Assembly: GCA_019722365.1 (NCBI GenBank)
Contig: JADFUC010000750.1
Span: 496,001-560,000, forward strand
Source of the DNA: Lithospermum erythrorhizon
Taxonomy: Eukaryota; Streptophyta; Magnoliopsida; Boraginales; Boraginaceae
DNA length: 64,000 bases
Direction: 5' to 3'
This document shows positions 48,196 through 60,822 of this stretch, one piece after another (position 1 is the stretch's first letter; each line of letters starts with the position of its first letter). The notes beneath the pieces were generated by a model. That model was not told the DNA's origin and did not search any database. It saw only the letters and a list, made by a program, of their open reading frames with translations. The translations under genes and the position numbers were made by a program.

Positions 48196-51100
48196 AAAAC
48201 TGAGTTGGAGCGTCACGAATCGCGAATGCGAAACATTGTAATAGGAGATGAAAGTGTTGCTTCCCAAGGCCTTGACCGATATATCGACCAATTGATGTCC
48301 TCTGGGAACTTGTAAGTAGTAGTAATATGACCGACTTTTAAATTAAATCATGACAAAATGATGAAACGGTATCTTTACGATCATGAAAAACGGGATTAAG
48401 TATGATATGTATAACGACTTTGGCTATGCAAAATAACCATGGAGTTTTGAATCTTGTGACTCAGCGAATGTAACAAGATTTCAACCGTTTCAATTCGCGG
48501 GTAGCAATTGCCATGCTTAGATACTCATTGCTCCCTTGGTGCTTGTATGTTCTTCTTGGTCTTCCATGATGAGGGGAGGATCTAAGAAGCACGAAATACT
48601 CCAGTAAGGACATACCGTCATGGGACAAAGCGATCCAGTCACTTTTCTCATAAAGAAGCGTGCAAAGTTGAAACTCCTTTATGTTTGGGAAGAAGGATGC
48701 ATGACACAGGCTGACCTTTTAAATAAACGTAATACTTTCGAGCAATGACATCGATGATCATAACAGCGTGCTTTCAAGGAATTGAGCCGGTGTATGGCTG
48801 CAATAGGCGAGCTGTGCACAGTAATAGTCAAATAAACAAGACGACCCACAAGTCGTCTATAAGCCTCTGGATTTGTAAGCGAGGACATTTCGCTTTGTGC
48901 TAGTGGTGATGTTGCTCGTAGGCGTGTCGGTGGTTTACATCAGCGTACACAGCAAGTCGAGAACATCTAACACGTACTTGCGTTGAGAAATATAAAGAGA
49001 CCATCGGGTACCACGTGCCACCTCGATACGAAAATATTTCAAACTGACGAGATCCTTTATTTGGAAACAACTTTGTGTAAATAATTCTTGAGTTGTTCAG
49101 ATAGATGAGAAGACCTGATAAGATGTCCACATATACTAGAACATGAAGAGAAATATCACCTCGAATATAGCTGAAAAGAGAATAATCGACTATAGTGAGT
49201 AAAATCAAATTTTAATAAAAAGCGTGAGAAAGTTTGGCAATGACTTCTAGTTACTTTGTATGACTCCCTAACCTGATAGGCTGCCGATCTATTTAGGCCG
49301 GGTAGAAGGCGGAATACCCGGAGGTAATTTCATATAAAACTAGCCTGTAACTGCGTGAAGGGAAGGCATTGTGTACATGTTGGTGGGCTCAAATTACATA
49401 CCTTGACAACGGATAAGAAAACACAGATGAGGGTACCCGTTTTTACCCATAGTGCAAAAGTTGTCTAATCGATACCACCGACTTGATGATTGCAAATACA
49501 ACCCGAACACCCTTTAGAGCGTTCAATAGACCCGTCGATTTACGTTTGATTTTGTACGCTGACGACAACGATAGCTTTGAAGTACATTCGTTCAGTGCAT
49601 CAATTTCTTCTTGCATGGCATGGCGCCGTTTGGGAACGAGCGGCTTCTTTTTATGCGTAGGTTCTTGTCTACAGGAGATAGGCGCCAAAAGATTTGTGTG
49701 GTGCAGAAAATTTATCTGATTTAGATAATAAGCTATAGGAATAGGAGTACACGAGGGTGAGAGAGACATCGTTGGCTTTGAGATTATGGTAGAAGTAATC
49801 ACTGTATTTGTAACATGAGCGAGTTGAAGGTTGTGAATCTGATGACCACTTTCCTAATATTTCGATATTTTTCGATTAGGAGTAGTATGAGAACTCCCCT
49901 TATGCGAGATACGGTGATGCAGAGAGAAGGAGAAAGAATTCATAAGTGTGCCAATAGTAACATGTTGAGAACAACCATTCTGAAGAACCTCAGACGGCAC
50001 AGTCACGGCTGGAACAATAGTACTAGAACTCCTTCGGCCGTAGTAATAATCTGAAATCAGCACCGTCGTCATACCCGAACCGGCCCGGCGGAGATGAAGA
50101 AGACATGGTTGCAGTTATAGATGAAGCAGAGAACGGAAATTTATCCTCAAAGAAGACCACATCCCGACTAACAAAATACTCATGAGTATCCAAATCAAAT
50201 AAGCGCCATCCTTTTTGTCCAAATGGATATCCAACAAAAGCACTTGAAGACCGAGGACAGCTTTATCCTTGATCATTGACCTATTTGCGGCGTAAGCGTA
50301 GAAAGCGACCAAAATACAAGCGGAAACATCAAAAGGGGGTACGACCATAAAGTATTTCATATGGACTCTTTGCAGCGAAGAAGAATTGGGGTAGGAGTGC
50401 GGTTTATCAAATGAACATGGTCCGTACAGCTGCGCCCCAAAGTTTTAGGAAGATTAGATTGGAACCTTAGAGAACGGGCCACATTTAATACATGGCCGAT
50501 ACTTCGTTCCTGCGTCCATTTTGTTGGCGGTCTTCGCGGGAGGTTTGATGTAACGTGCGGTTCGTCGCAAAATTTTCATGAAAGAATTAACCGCCATTAT
50601 CGCCCGAAGAATTTTAACGCACCTATGAAGTGAGTTTTTACCATGGCACAAAATTTTTTTAATTAATTGGGGACCTACGTATTTACCCGGCCATTAAAAA
50701 ATAATATCAGTAAATTTCGTGAAGCAATCGCCAGCAATTGTTAAAAAATATCGTGCACCATTACTAGCAGATACAGACTCAGGACCCCAAATATCACAAT
50801 GTATCAAGTCAAATAAACCAGCAGCTTTATTCAAACTCAATGGAAATGAAGTACGAGGTTGTTTTGCTTTAAAGCAAACACTACAATCATTAATATTCGT
50901 TGCACCATTACTAGAATCATCAAAATTAAGAGTACCACGTAAACTAGAGATAATCTTCTGTGAAGGATGCCCTAACCGACGATGCCATAAATCGTGAGAA
51001 TCTCTTGTCCTTGTACATTCGTAGTAGAAGAGATGGGAACTGTCGAACCAATAGACCCCGTTAAATTGCGCGCTCTCGCTCAATCAGGTTCCTCAAAGTG

Positions 51101-52591
51101 TGGTCCTGAATAATACATAGCTTATTAGTAAACATGACAATAAATCGCTCGGCCTCAAAAGTGGCCCGATAATAAATTGCACGTAAGAGACGGAATATAT
51201 AAAACATGCGAGAGTTAAATGAGGGTCAAGCCCCAGATAATTGCCTCGCAGTCATGTGAAATGCAACTTCCCGTTAGAAGCCAAACCAACCGGAGAAGTC
51301 GAGATATCATATAAATCAAGAAATAAATCAACATTATCGGTCCTTATGGCTGAAGCTCCATAGTCGATTATGCGACCATTAGATGGAGTATTTACCCGTA
51401 TGAAAAAGATTCGTTAGGACTTATTGCCGTTAAGCTGAGACATAAGTTGAGCAAATTGAGAGTCACTTAGGTAGGAGCAGGGAGGCCTTGATCGACACGC
51501 CCCGTTCTTGTAAACGCCCCCGGAGTTAGTGTTATCTGTTGCCACAGGCAGCTGCCAAAACCGTGAGGCCTCGATAGTTAAGCCTCCGGACGCTGGGTCG
51601 ACCGCTGAGCCGTCCTCCTCGTGACCGCTTGACGATCAGGGTAACCATGGAAGCTTAAAACAACGTTCATATCGTGACCATATCGCCTGATGAGCAAACA
51701 CGAGGTACATCGGCAACCTGACCTTATTTGGCGTTACATTGACGGTTAGAAGCGGCTTGCAGCTGGTAGCGAATAAAACATTCTCGAAACTGGAGTTTCA
51801 CGAGCTCAACCCAACTGACATGATACCGTTCATGATAGACACCTTAGAATAAGCAGTTTTAAGAGAGGGCAAAGGGTCCATAGCGAGAAGACCAGAAACC
51901 ACCGTATTATATTTCTTATCATCAAGACCAATAAGGAAACAGTGGAGTTTTTCATTCTCCTTTTCCTTAGCAAAAATACTAGCAGCAGCACAACAACAAG
52001 GTGGCAAAGTACTATAACTATCTAATTCATCCCACAATTTTTTTAGTTCACTGTAATATTCCGCTGAAAGAGCGACATTTATTTACAATTAGAATCTGGC
52101 GCTTAGGATTCTTGTCAGGACCGTTACGAGAATAACGTTCATGAGAATGCGTCCCATAAGTTGACATTGCCGATAAAAGCAGTGAATCAGAGCAGACACG
52201 TCAAAGTATTATAAATCCAAGCAACAAGCATAGAGTTGACAATACCCCATTGTTCAAAATCAGGAGATGTAGCATCCGGTTCATTAAGAGTTCCATCAAT
52301 AAAACATAATTTATTTTTGGCCCTAAGATTATTACGAATCGAACGAACCCATTCATCATAATTATTATCCTTGAGTAGAATTGGACTAATAACGGTACCT
52401 GTGCCTTCAGAGGGATGTAAATAGTATCGAGAAAATGGTTCATACTTAGGAGAAGAAGCCACCATCTGCTGCTTGGAGTTTTCACCATCCTCTGATGGAA
52501 TAATAGGATTCGTCATCAAGCGTGAATGAAGAACAAAAAAACTCACAAGAGAAAAAGAAATTAATAAATTGTAGATGACTGGAATTAAAAG
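48196..52591 (-). mobile_element. Internal region of a decayed Ty1/copia retrotransposon
   Basis: Minus-strand pieces appear in copia order. gag: 52516-52200 (YYLHPSEGTGTVISPILL ... LRAKNKLCFIDGTL, the copia-like N-terminal domain) and 52037-51810 (LWDELDSY-like start, LIGLDDKKYNTV, DPLPSLKTAYS). GAG-pre-integrase and integrase: 51000-50700 (HDLWHRRLGHPSQKII, CSVCFKAKQPRTSFP, FDLIHCDIWGPESVSA). Reverse transcriptase: 49640-49530 (RRHAMQEEIDALNE ... AYKIKRKSTG) and 49150-49080 (LHVLVYVDILSG, with the YVDD Asp pair lost). RNase H region: 48880-48780 (LTNPEAYRRLVGRLVYLT) and 48640-48460 (a worn block equivalent to WKTKKQHTVSRSSAEAEYR). Many frameshifts and stops show it is inactive. Total element about 4.8 kb, the normal copia size. 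Confidence 0.85.
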
Positions 52592-52810
52592 CATTAAAAT
52601 ATAAAGAGATATTTTATTTGATAATAATGTTATTGCGATTACAAGCGAAGATACATATATTTATAGGTAAAATAGTAGCAATAAACGCAGTAGGAAATAT
52701 AACAAATATGATGCCATAACTTGTATAAAGTTAATTGTCGTTCAGTCGAGCGAGCAGCTATCGGCGAAGTATTTAAATTATAGGTGATATTAACGCCATA
52801 ATATTCAACA
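52592..52810 (-). repeat. 5' LTR of the full-length Ty1/copia element
   Basis: Counterpart of 47986-48195. On the minus strand it starts TGTTGAATATTATGGCG at 52810. Differences from the left LTR are numerous, consistent with an old insertion. Confidence 0.75.
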
Positions 52811-53171
52811 ATATATATATGGTTGCCGGTTGTACAAACACACCTAGCTTCGCTGGTGCTTGATTTTCTTGTTCGCTTTGTTATTGTACATGGGCACGTG
52901 GTATTTCAGAATTTCGTTTTATATGGTGCATGCTGCTTAGAACTTAGTTGGAGACTTCACAATGTTTGAAAAGAATGAATATTGAATGTGTAAAAAAATT
53001 CGGGTCCTATAAATTTCATTCTATAATTAGTTTGTAATATTAGAGAGTTCATAATTGATAATTGGTCTTGGTTGAGTTTGATATTTGATTCTAATTTGTG
53101 AAATTATTATTGCATTGGCTATTTAGATTTGATCTATGATAGTGTACATATATAATGTTTTCATTTGATCT
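52811..53171. other. Intergenic, no gene seen
   Basis: AT-rich sequence between the copia element and the inverted-repeat element; no features recognised. Confidence 0.45.
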
Positions 53172-53339
53172 CTATAAGTATATTGATTTTTTTGGTGTGT
53201 CCTAAGGACACATTATAATGATGGTAATATATGTAGATAATAAAATTTTAATTCATTTTAATTCATTTAATTAATAAAATTCATTTTTTATGGATTTCTT
53301 AATTGGAATAATCTTTAACTTGAATCACGATTACAACAT

Positions 53340-54790
53340 TAGGGTTCACCGAGCACCGAAATTAAATTCAATCGGGGAGAAAATAATAGGGTTCCCGGGT
53401 CGGGGCTGATACTAATTTGGGATTAAAATTAAGTTTACATTAAAATGCGCAATTTTAAAATAGAGGTTTCGAAAGATCTGCGGAGAAGCAATAATGTGAA
53501 GCAAAGGAATATGGGGTCAATAAATAAATTTATTTTTGACCTAAAAAGACACCAAATAGGCGCTCAACTCCTTTTCTTGGAGAATAAGTTGTGCAAAATA
53601 TCCGACGGTCCCAGATAAATGCGCCCAAAATCGGCAGTCGAGAATCGTGATAAAGTGAAAATGAAGCAGAGCCAATCGAGAATCGAGGCGAAAGCCTATA
53701 AATACGTATTTTAGAAAATAAAATCATAAGCAAGTGGGAGAAAAGGTAAAGCGAAGTTGTGAAAGCTGGAAGAAGAAGATCGAGGAGGCACAGAAGCACC
53801 TCCAGACTTGAAGATTCAAAGGCGCTCCGGGACATGAAGCGCCCGGATGGGTGCCTAAAACCATCAAGAAAGGCGAGACTGATCGTCTCGACAAATAAAG
53901 AATCTCCATTGACAGTTCTGGCGGGAAACATTCTTGAAACCTCTACTGCTAAATCAAATCCAGGAAGATGATCAAGATATTGGAAGCCACTGCCTCACTG
54001 CAGTGGGCATCGACCTCTCGAAAGAGGCGCCTGAGAAGTGGATGCATCGAAATTACATGACTGCCGAGGAAGCAGCTATGAAGCCTTGCGCTCATCAATC
54101 AGGAAGAGGATCAGCTGGAGGCCTGCCTCCCTACGTCAAATAGGCGTGCAGAAGCATCTTGGGAAAGAGGCGGACCCAGTCCTGCTGAGTTGATGAGGAA
54201 GGTATTTGGGCAACACGAGTCAAATCAAAAGAGAATAGGATCAAAATTTGTTGAAGGCACTCACACATCCGGCGTCAGGCATAAGGGCCGGTGCGAGGCC
54301 CTACTAAAGGAACTGACCGAAGCTATAAGGTTAGTCAAAAATCGGCTACAGGATATATCCAGCGAATAGGGCCACTATTCAGAGTCGAAGAAAGGCGTCC
54401 GTCGCGAGGTAGCCTACTGTCAATCAGCGAGAGAGAGGTCAATCACTTCAATTCGGCCAATATCTCAAGGATCAAGTCGAGGAGGCAACGTCAGTCAAGC
54501 AATACTTGGGATCGAGGCGCCGCGCCCGGTCGGACCTGCCAATCAGGCAAACTCCTCGTCCCAGGGCACTTGTCAGTGCTCGCATATCCGACTTCAAGAC
54601 CCAATTTCCGACCCGACTTCAGTCCATATCAGGTCAGCCATGCGTAGGCGTCAGCATCGTGGAAATCTTAGCCCAATAATTGACGTAGTTTGTCATCTTT
54701 GTACGAAGGATTTTCCAAAAAGTTTAATTATTCGGATATAAATAATAAAATCTTTCTTCGCGATACAATATACATTATAAGCCTTGTCTA
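53340..54790 (+). repeat. LTR-like sequence with TATA box
   Basis: 53540-53720 resembles 55880-56050. Both contain 'TTTCTTGGAG', 'TCCGACGGT/TCCGACAGT' and then GAAAGCCTATAAATA or GGAAGCCTATAAATAG, a clear promoter TATA. 54690-54780 ends with a 'CGGATATAAATAATAAAAT' block like the ends at 57200 and 59885. It is probably a solo or partial LTR of the same family as 55600-59905. The frames 53530-53931 (-), 53759-53971 (+) and 54291-54647 (+) reflect the higher GC content and match nothing known. Confidence 0.5.
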
Positions 54791-54795
54791 TTTTT

Positions 54796-55014
54796 AAGAA
54801 ATTAGTTAAAGATTCTTAGAGATTGTATCTCATTATTAGAATAAAATTCTCTTCCCTTTAGTATTTAGTATTTCATATGTTTAATATTGGAGTATTAAAA
54901 TATAAGGAAATACTAAATATTAAAAATAAGGAAATACTCAATATTAAAGGGAAATTTTTTTTATCATAATAATGAGACAATATATCTCTAAATTGTTTTT
55001 ACTAATTTCTTCAA
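54796..55014. repeat. Long imperfect hairpin (MITE-like)
   Basis: Two arms of about 100 bases face each other. AAGAAATTAGTTAAAGATTC at 54796 pairs with the complement of 'TACTAATTTCTTC' near 55000. 'TGTATCTCATTATTAGAATA' pairs with the complement of 'ATCATAATAATGAGACAATA'. 'CTTCCCTTTAGTATTTAGTA' pairs with the complement of 'ACTCAATATTAAAGGGAAA'. It could form a strong foldback in RNA and sits just inside the right end of the larger inverted-repeat element. Confidence 0.7.
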
Positions 55015-55100
55015 AATAAATAAGAGTTAAAATGTACATTACCATCATTATAATATGCCTTAGGACACACCATAAAAAAAAACCATAAGTATATAACTAC

Positions 55101-55599
55101 TATCCCAATTCCCATTTAAACACATGGACGAAGTTAAGTGTACACATGGCATATATTCAAGATTTATGAATTCAAGAGCGATCAGAGGGCTAAAAGTTAA
55201 CATGATACTGTGGTAAAACCGGGGGATCAAGATTACACTGAGTTTTTTGCAACTGAGGAGTGAGGCGCCGTGAGGGTGGAAACTCAGGAATTCCGTTAGG
55301 CCCATATGGCCATATGAGTCTTCACGTGCTGGCCCATTCGGATCACCTCCAATTTTTGGCTTCTGTCGACTGTCTCCATATACAACTGAGTTCTCACTTT
55401 TGGTTGCATTAGCTTCATAAATTCATTGAATTCAACCCCTAAAAGATTCTATCTTAAAATGGATACCTATATTTCCACACACCAACTCACAAGGCATAAA
55501 AAACCAATAGTGTATTTTACACTTGTAGACAGTAAAAATTTATTAAAATATAATTAAAATGATTAAGATGACTTGATCAAATTAATTAAAATGAACCAA
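55101..55599. other. Noncoding spacer, no gene seen
   Basis: No features recognised. The minus-strand frame 55060-55305 has no known relatives. Confidence 0.4.
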
Positions 55600-57215
55600 A
55601 AAGTGACACGTGGCTAGAGTTCTCGTCGGCCACCAAATTTAATGTGAAACCACTTAAATGCGAACAAGTTTCCGGAAAATAGCCAATGAATTAAATATTT
55701 AAATTAAATTTAGGGGTTCGAAGTAAAATTAATTTATTAGGTTAAAATAGGCCATAGAGTAAAATCGAAGCTTCAAAAGTTTCGAGGTTGAAATGGAACT
55801 CAGAAGTGCGGGGATCAAATAAAGGCTCAAAAGGTCAGGCCGTCTGAAATATATTTGTACAGAAAAGATCAGGAGCATTACTTACCTCAAAATAGGCCCC
55901 CATTTCTTTCTTGGAGGCAAAGTAATTCTCAAATTTCCGACAGTTCAGATTTTGCCTAAAAAATTCAACACTTAAAATCATGATCCACCTGAAATTAAAC
56001 CAACCAATCAAAACAAGTATTCCAAAGCCGGAAGCCTATAAATAGCCCGCTTTATTTTGAAAGGATCGGCAATTCACGTCGGAAATACCTGAAACATCTG
56101 AGAAAATACGGAAGGACACGCCACAAAATTATCAAGTTAAATCTTTTAAATCGCGTGAAACACCAACTTTGGTGGCTAGAAAAACATCTCGAGGTAGCCT
56201 AAAATAGAACTGAAATTGAATTGCTATGGCTTAGCATTAATTCTTGAGAGTTGAATCAAAATGCGATGTGAATCGACACGATTTCTCAGAATGCTTCGAA
56301 TATTAGGAATAAGCTAAAACGCCTATTTGTTATAAATCTTGCATGAACACTGAAAATCTCGAGGTTTGATTCATCAAGTTCCAAATATAAATACAATATT
56401 CGGTCCACATAAGCTGAGTCGGTGAAAACAACGCTTGGGCCACATGCGATGTCATTTAATAAGTGACAAAGGTAAGGATACTCGACCTTCATACTGATCA
56501 TCACTACAGCAGCAACAAGGCCGATGTAGTACAAGCTAGAAGCATACATTGCTTGAAAACCCAAATCAAATCAAGGGCCAAATCTCACTAAGTCCCCATT
56601 TCCTACTGACAGACTACTAAGGCGTTATAATTTTAAATGAAGCGTACATTCTTGATAAGCTTTAACTTTACCATCATTTCATGTGACTTTAAAGCTCGGA
56701 GTTCCATCCAATCAAGAGTCCCTGAAAGGCGAGTAAGCGCAGCTAAATTAAGCTCTGAGGTGAGAATCCTTGTGATCTTAAAACGAGTCCCATCTTTTTT
56801 ACTTGAAGCAGGAGTAGATCCATCCAAGTCGACATAGACCCGAAGATCGAGTCGAGGCAGATCCAGTCAATACGTCGACAGATGGGTCTAAAGACCACGC
56901 TCAGGACCATATCCCGAGTCGGACGAATACCGAGTCCGTCGAAGACTAGAGACACATGTCGTTCTGTGAAACTACATCCCAATCCGACTCCGTCAATTTA
57001 GGTGAGCCCATTTCATTATGACTCATATCAAGATTAAGCTCAAGTCAAGCATCCTCACAAATCATGACAAGCAGCTTGGAGGATACATAGTTTGAGACGG
57101 TCGATCTCTTGATTTGATAAAACCTGCGAGGAATTTTTTCCATTTATAGTGGGTTTATTTTGTCTTACTTATCGTAAATAATAAAAATTCTTCTTTGCGT
57201 TAAATTAGTGGCATT
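55600..57215 (+). repeat. LTR of a pol-less retrotransposon, left copy
   Basis: Contains a TATA promoter GAAGCCTATAAATAGC at 56032 and ends with a 'TCGTAAATAATAAAAATTC' block at 57172. 56280-57215 matches 58928-59905 through many ordered blocks. Examples: 'GGAATAAGCTAAAA', 'ATAAATCTTG(C/G)ATGAACAC', 'AATCAAATCAAG', 'GAAGCGTACATT(C/G)TT', 'AAGCTCGGAGTT', 'GATCTCTTGATTTGATAAA'. The left limit is uncertain. Confidence 0.6.
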
Positions 57216-58927
57216 AGAATTTGTCGATTATCCTTAGTTACAGCATTGACCAAATGTTTCAAAGGACTATCTGACTCCTTTCCGTGTATAAAATGATCTT
57301 TACCAAAGGAAAGGAGTCGCATGGCCGTTAGTTAAATGAGCAGACCCGATCGAGGATGTCCTCTCTTGAAGTCTCTCGGGCCCCGGCTTATATTGCCGGG
57401 GCTCTAGAGCGAACAGTCTATGAGATAAACACGTAGGCGTAAGCGTAATGATGAAACTTACCAAGCACATAGTGAGGATTCCGACGGACAGCGTCGAGGA
57501 GAACTTTCAGCTGGCTGCGGTCCATGCAATGCCTTTCTTGAGTTGCAATCCAGTCGGGTTCATTATATTGGCTATAGATTACTGGCGCAGCAGTGATAGT
57601 AGTATTGCCTCGCAGAAGTGCAGATGTTTGCTGATAGGGATGGTAAAAAACTTGTTGCAAAAATGTAACATCGAATGACTACATTATTCTTCGGATGTTA
57701 GGAAAGATAGTGACCAAGAGCATAAGCGAAGCGACCAAAATTGCTCTAAAACAAAAAAAGCGCCTATGACCTCTGGAGATAGGATATGGGAGCGTCCCGT
57801 CTGTCTCGCATGAGCCTCGGGTTAAATCATGGACTGACAAGAAATGCGGTAGAAACTCACATATTCGGATAGGCAGATGATTCCCGATAGGGCCAGTGAA
57901 GGAGTATATCTGGGAGCAATAAAAGGCCATGAAGATCGGGGAGTCGCGCCATTGCTACATACGCCTCTGGCATCCCATAGACCAGTGAAAATACCAAGGG
58001 CTATCGGCCTTTGATTTAACCTGCCAGTGGGCAGGAATTTAACAACATGTAGCCCACTTTTTTGAGACATGTAACAATGATGGAATTGAAGAGATGAAAT
58101 CGTCAAGCGGTTAGTTCGGCTCCACCGAAAGGGAATGCGTTGACTAGTACAACGACTTGGGCACATGCTCCATAGGCAGTTAGGCCCGGAGATGGAGAAG
58201 ATTTTTCAATCGCTTCTTTAGTACAAAGAAGATAAGCTAGCATGATCGAGCTAAGCGCTGCCAAGCAAGCTTAAAGAAAAGAAAGAGAGCCCGATTCTGA
58301 GGACTTCATCAATCGATGGAAATGCAGGCTTAAAATATAAGGATAGAGCTCTTAGAGTCATCGGCGTATTATCGAGGCATGCATTGGGACTGCGATGCAT
58401 TATGCGGGGAATACTTCTCGAAACCCGGCATTTGGCGGCGAGGAGCTACCGCGACTAGGAGCTCGTATTGCTAGAACAAGGGTACGTACCCTCTGCTCTG
58501 CTTGACCTCTTTTCGAAGGCTAAATATGATACAAAGGAAGCCAAAGCTTAGAAGCTCGAAAAAAGCGTATGCGGTGAATTCAAAAATAACAAAGTTCTCC
58601 TTGAGAACTAAGAAGGTCGAGGAAGCGGACCGACCTCGGAAAGAAAGGCGTCTCGCAAGAGATGCGAGAGAAGGACTATCACTTCGGCGAGTCGACATTC
58701 CTGATGTTTGATGAGTTGTGAAGTAAATCTCATAAAACTCCAGTGAAAAGAGACCGAAGCGAGCCGGAAGCCGGAGCCCGGCCTGCCAGTATCGAGATCT
58801 TTGAGGCGTCCCGTTGAAAAAATGCTTACGTATTCAAGAGGCGAGTAATGGAGCCGATTTACTTGTAAGTATCCCGGAGGTCTCATATTCCAAGAGACGA
58901 CCGCAGTTTCTCCAAGAAACTGGCTTG
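57216..58927 (+). mobile_element. Internal region of a pol-less (LARD-like) retrotransposon
   Basis: About 1.7 kb between two LTR-like copies. It is richer in GC than its flanks and offers several open frames (for example 57418-57660 -, 57822-58166 -, 58502-58711 +), but none matches gag, protease, integrase or reverse transcriptase. The structure fits a non-autonomous large retrotransposon derivative. Alternatively it is a deleted gypsy element. Confidence 0.45.
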
Positions 58928-59905
58928 GAAATATTCGAGGGAATAAGCTAAAAACACTTGATTAGCTGCATAAATCTTGGATGAACACGAAAATATCGGG
59001 TTTGATTCGTCAAGTTTTGAATATCTGAAATCATTTGAATATTAGAGTCACTTTATGGCTAGAGTCCGGGAAGAAATCTTATTTGCTAAAGCCTGTCTGT
59101 CGATTAGTGTCATCGACAAGGTTGGAATACTTTCGACATCTTGTCATCCCATTCTGATATGATTTACAAAAAGCTTGATGTAGTCTGACTAAAATCATAC
59201 ATTGCTTAGCTTAAATCAAATCAAGAGTGAGGTCAAATGCTAAATCGGCTACATAGCAACAAGTTGTTAAGACCGTTTGTAAATGCAAGCAAAAGAAGCG
59301 TACATTGTTTTGATAAGCTTGCTTTGAGTATCGCTTCATCTGGTGAAGCTCGGAGTTACATCTGTCGAGTCAGCAGACAAGTAACCTGACTACTAAGTCC
59401 CGCTCTGAAAGGTGAAGTCCCATGACAGTCTTTAAACCAGTCATCTTTGCCCAAACACTTGCGGTAAAGATTAAATCAGTACGGCGTAGACGGTTCTGCA
59501 GGAGATCAGTCAAATAGAATCCAGTCAATATAGCCAATATAAGAATCTGTGCTAGGTTCCCAGAGGCTCGGACTATAGCCCGAGTCCGGGCAGGTCTCGA
59601 ATCATCAATTTAAAACATGCTCAGGCTCATGGAAGCTTACATCCCGCATCTAACTTTCAAAAGAATCGAGTCAAATGAAGCTCGAAACTGACTTCGAGTC
59701 GAGCCGAGTTCGTACAAGCTCTGCTCCAGTCATGCTCAGTCGATCATCTCGCAATGCGTCAATGGCAGCTTATGGATTTATAGTTTTGAACAATCGATCT
59801 CTTGATTTGATAAAGCGCCTTGTATCTTGAGAATTTTTTCGCTTACGGTGGATTTTATTTTGTACCTTTATCATAAATAATAAAAATTCTTCTTTTCATT
59901 ACAAC
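58928..59905 (+). repeat. LTR of a pol-less retrotransposon, right copy
   Basis: Matches 56280-57215 over its length, ending with 'TCATAAATAATAAAAATTC' at 59872. The TATA-bearing upstream part seen in the left copy is absent here, so this copy is 5'-truncated or the LTR limits are inside the compared block. Confidence 0.6.
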
Positions 59906-60608
59906 ACTTTCGGTTATTTTTTAGCGCAAATAAAATAACACATTTAAGGAACGCATCACGATCGATGAGTATTTTGACTGGGCCTTGTACAAATGAGACA
60001 TTGTAAATAGTTTTGTCATGGGTGGATCTAGAGGATTAGGTGGGTATTCACATAAATATTTTATATTAAAAAATGCAATTCCTCCAAATGAATACCGATG
60101 TTTAATTTTTATATTTTGAATTATTAAATAAATACTCATATAGAAATTATATATCCGACCCTAATTTTTACTATCTTAAATGAAGTTTTTTTGTTTTGTT
60201 TGTTCATAATAATAACTCCTCCAATTTTATACTGATGGTCCTAATTCGGAATAAGTTATGATAAGAAATATAAAAGCCCGAAACTCAATATGAATATTAT
60301 TATAATTAGTTGTTATAATTGATGATAAATTGATGAGGAATGTTTGAGAATTGACTGATTCAAAAAGTTTATATATTATATTGAAAAATAAATACAGATA
60401 TTACTACTTTATAAAAATAAATCTGAATATTAATACTTGGTGGTTTTTAGGATGATGTGCTTTGCGACATAAATTATGTTTCTCCTGCTTGTGGATATGG
60501 TCCGAATCCGTTTCGTGAATTTTCACATGATATCAGAGTCTCGGGTTATGTGTCATGATATCAAAATTGCACCTCGATATGCGAACACGTAAAAAAGCAG
60601 AGGGAATA
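59906..60608. other. Intergenic with possible LTR/primer-site remnant
   Basis: AT-rich. TGATATCAGAGTC at 60528-60540, directly after 'TTTTCACA', resembles an LTR end followed by an initiator tRNA-Met primer site. This may be the relic of another retrotransposon lying to its left (about 60270-60527). No coding sequence follows. Confidence 0.35.
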
Positions 60609-60822
60609 CTCCCTCCGATCCACAAGCATTGTCGTTTGAAACTTTCAAATTGAGCTTGTGGTAGTAATTATTCATTATTCTAAAAATATAAAATTTATAT
60701 AATTAGATTCGTCTTTTAAAATACTTTTATAATATTAATTTTTTAATAATATAATTAAAGAGTAATTAAATATCAAAAATTTATCTCGATATATGAGAAA
60801 GTCAATTAAAATAGATTGGAGG
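60609..60822. mobile_element. Stowaway-like MITE (214 bp)
   Basis: Starts CTCCCTCCGATCCACAAGC after TA (60607-60608) and ends AATAGATTGGAGG before TA (60823-60824). The ends are inverted copies and the canonical CTCCCTCCG terminus is kept on the left. It lies about 410 bases upstream of the CCD4 start codon, where it could influence the promoter. Confidence 0.75.

Larger units (their letters stand above)
53172..55100. mobile_element. Inverted-repeat element (1.9 kb) enclosing LTR-like sequence
   Basis: Left end 53172-53230 and right end 55030-55100 are inverted copies of about 60 bases. Each carries the core GGTGTGTCCTAAGG (53194-53207; reverse complement at 55058-55071), followed inward by ATTATAATGATGGTAAT. 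This is the layout of a DNA transposon or large foldback element. Its interior holds a GC-richer LTR-like stretch (53340-54790) and a hairpin (54796-55014). No transposase is visible. Superfamily unknown. Confidence 0.55.

Noticed and set aside
53530..53931. 133-codon minus-strand ORF as a host gene
   Set aside because: It lies antisense over an LTR-like promoter region repeated nearby and has no recognisable domain.
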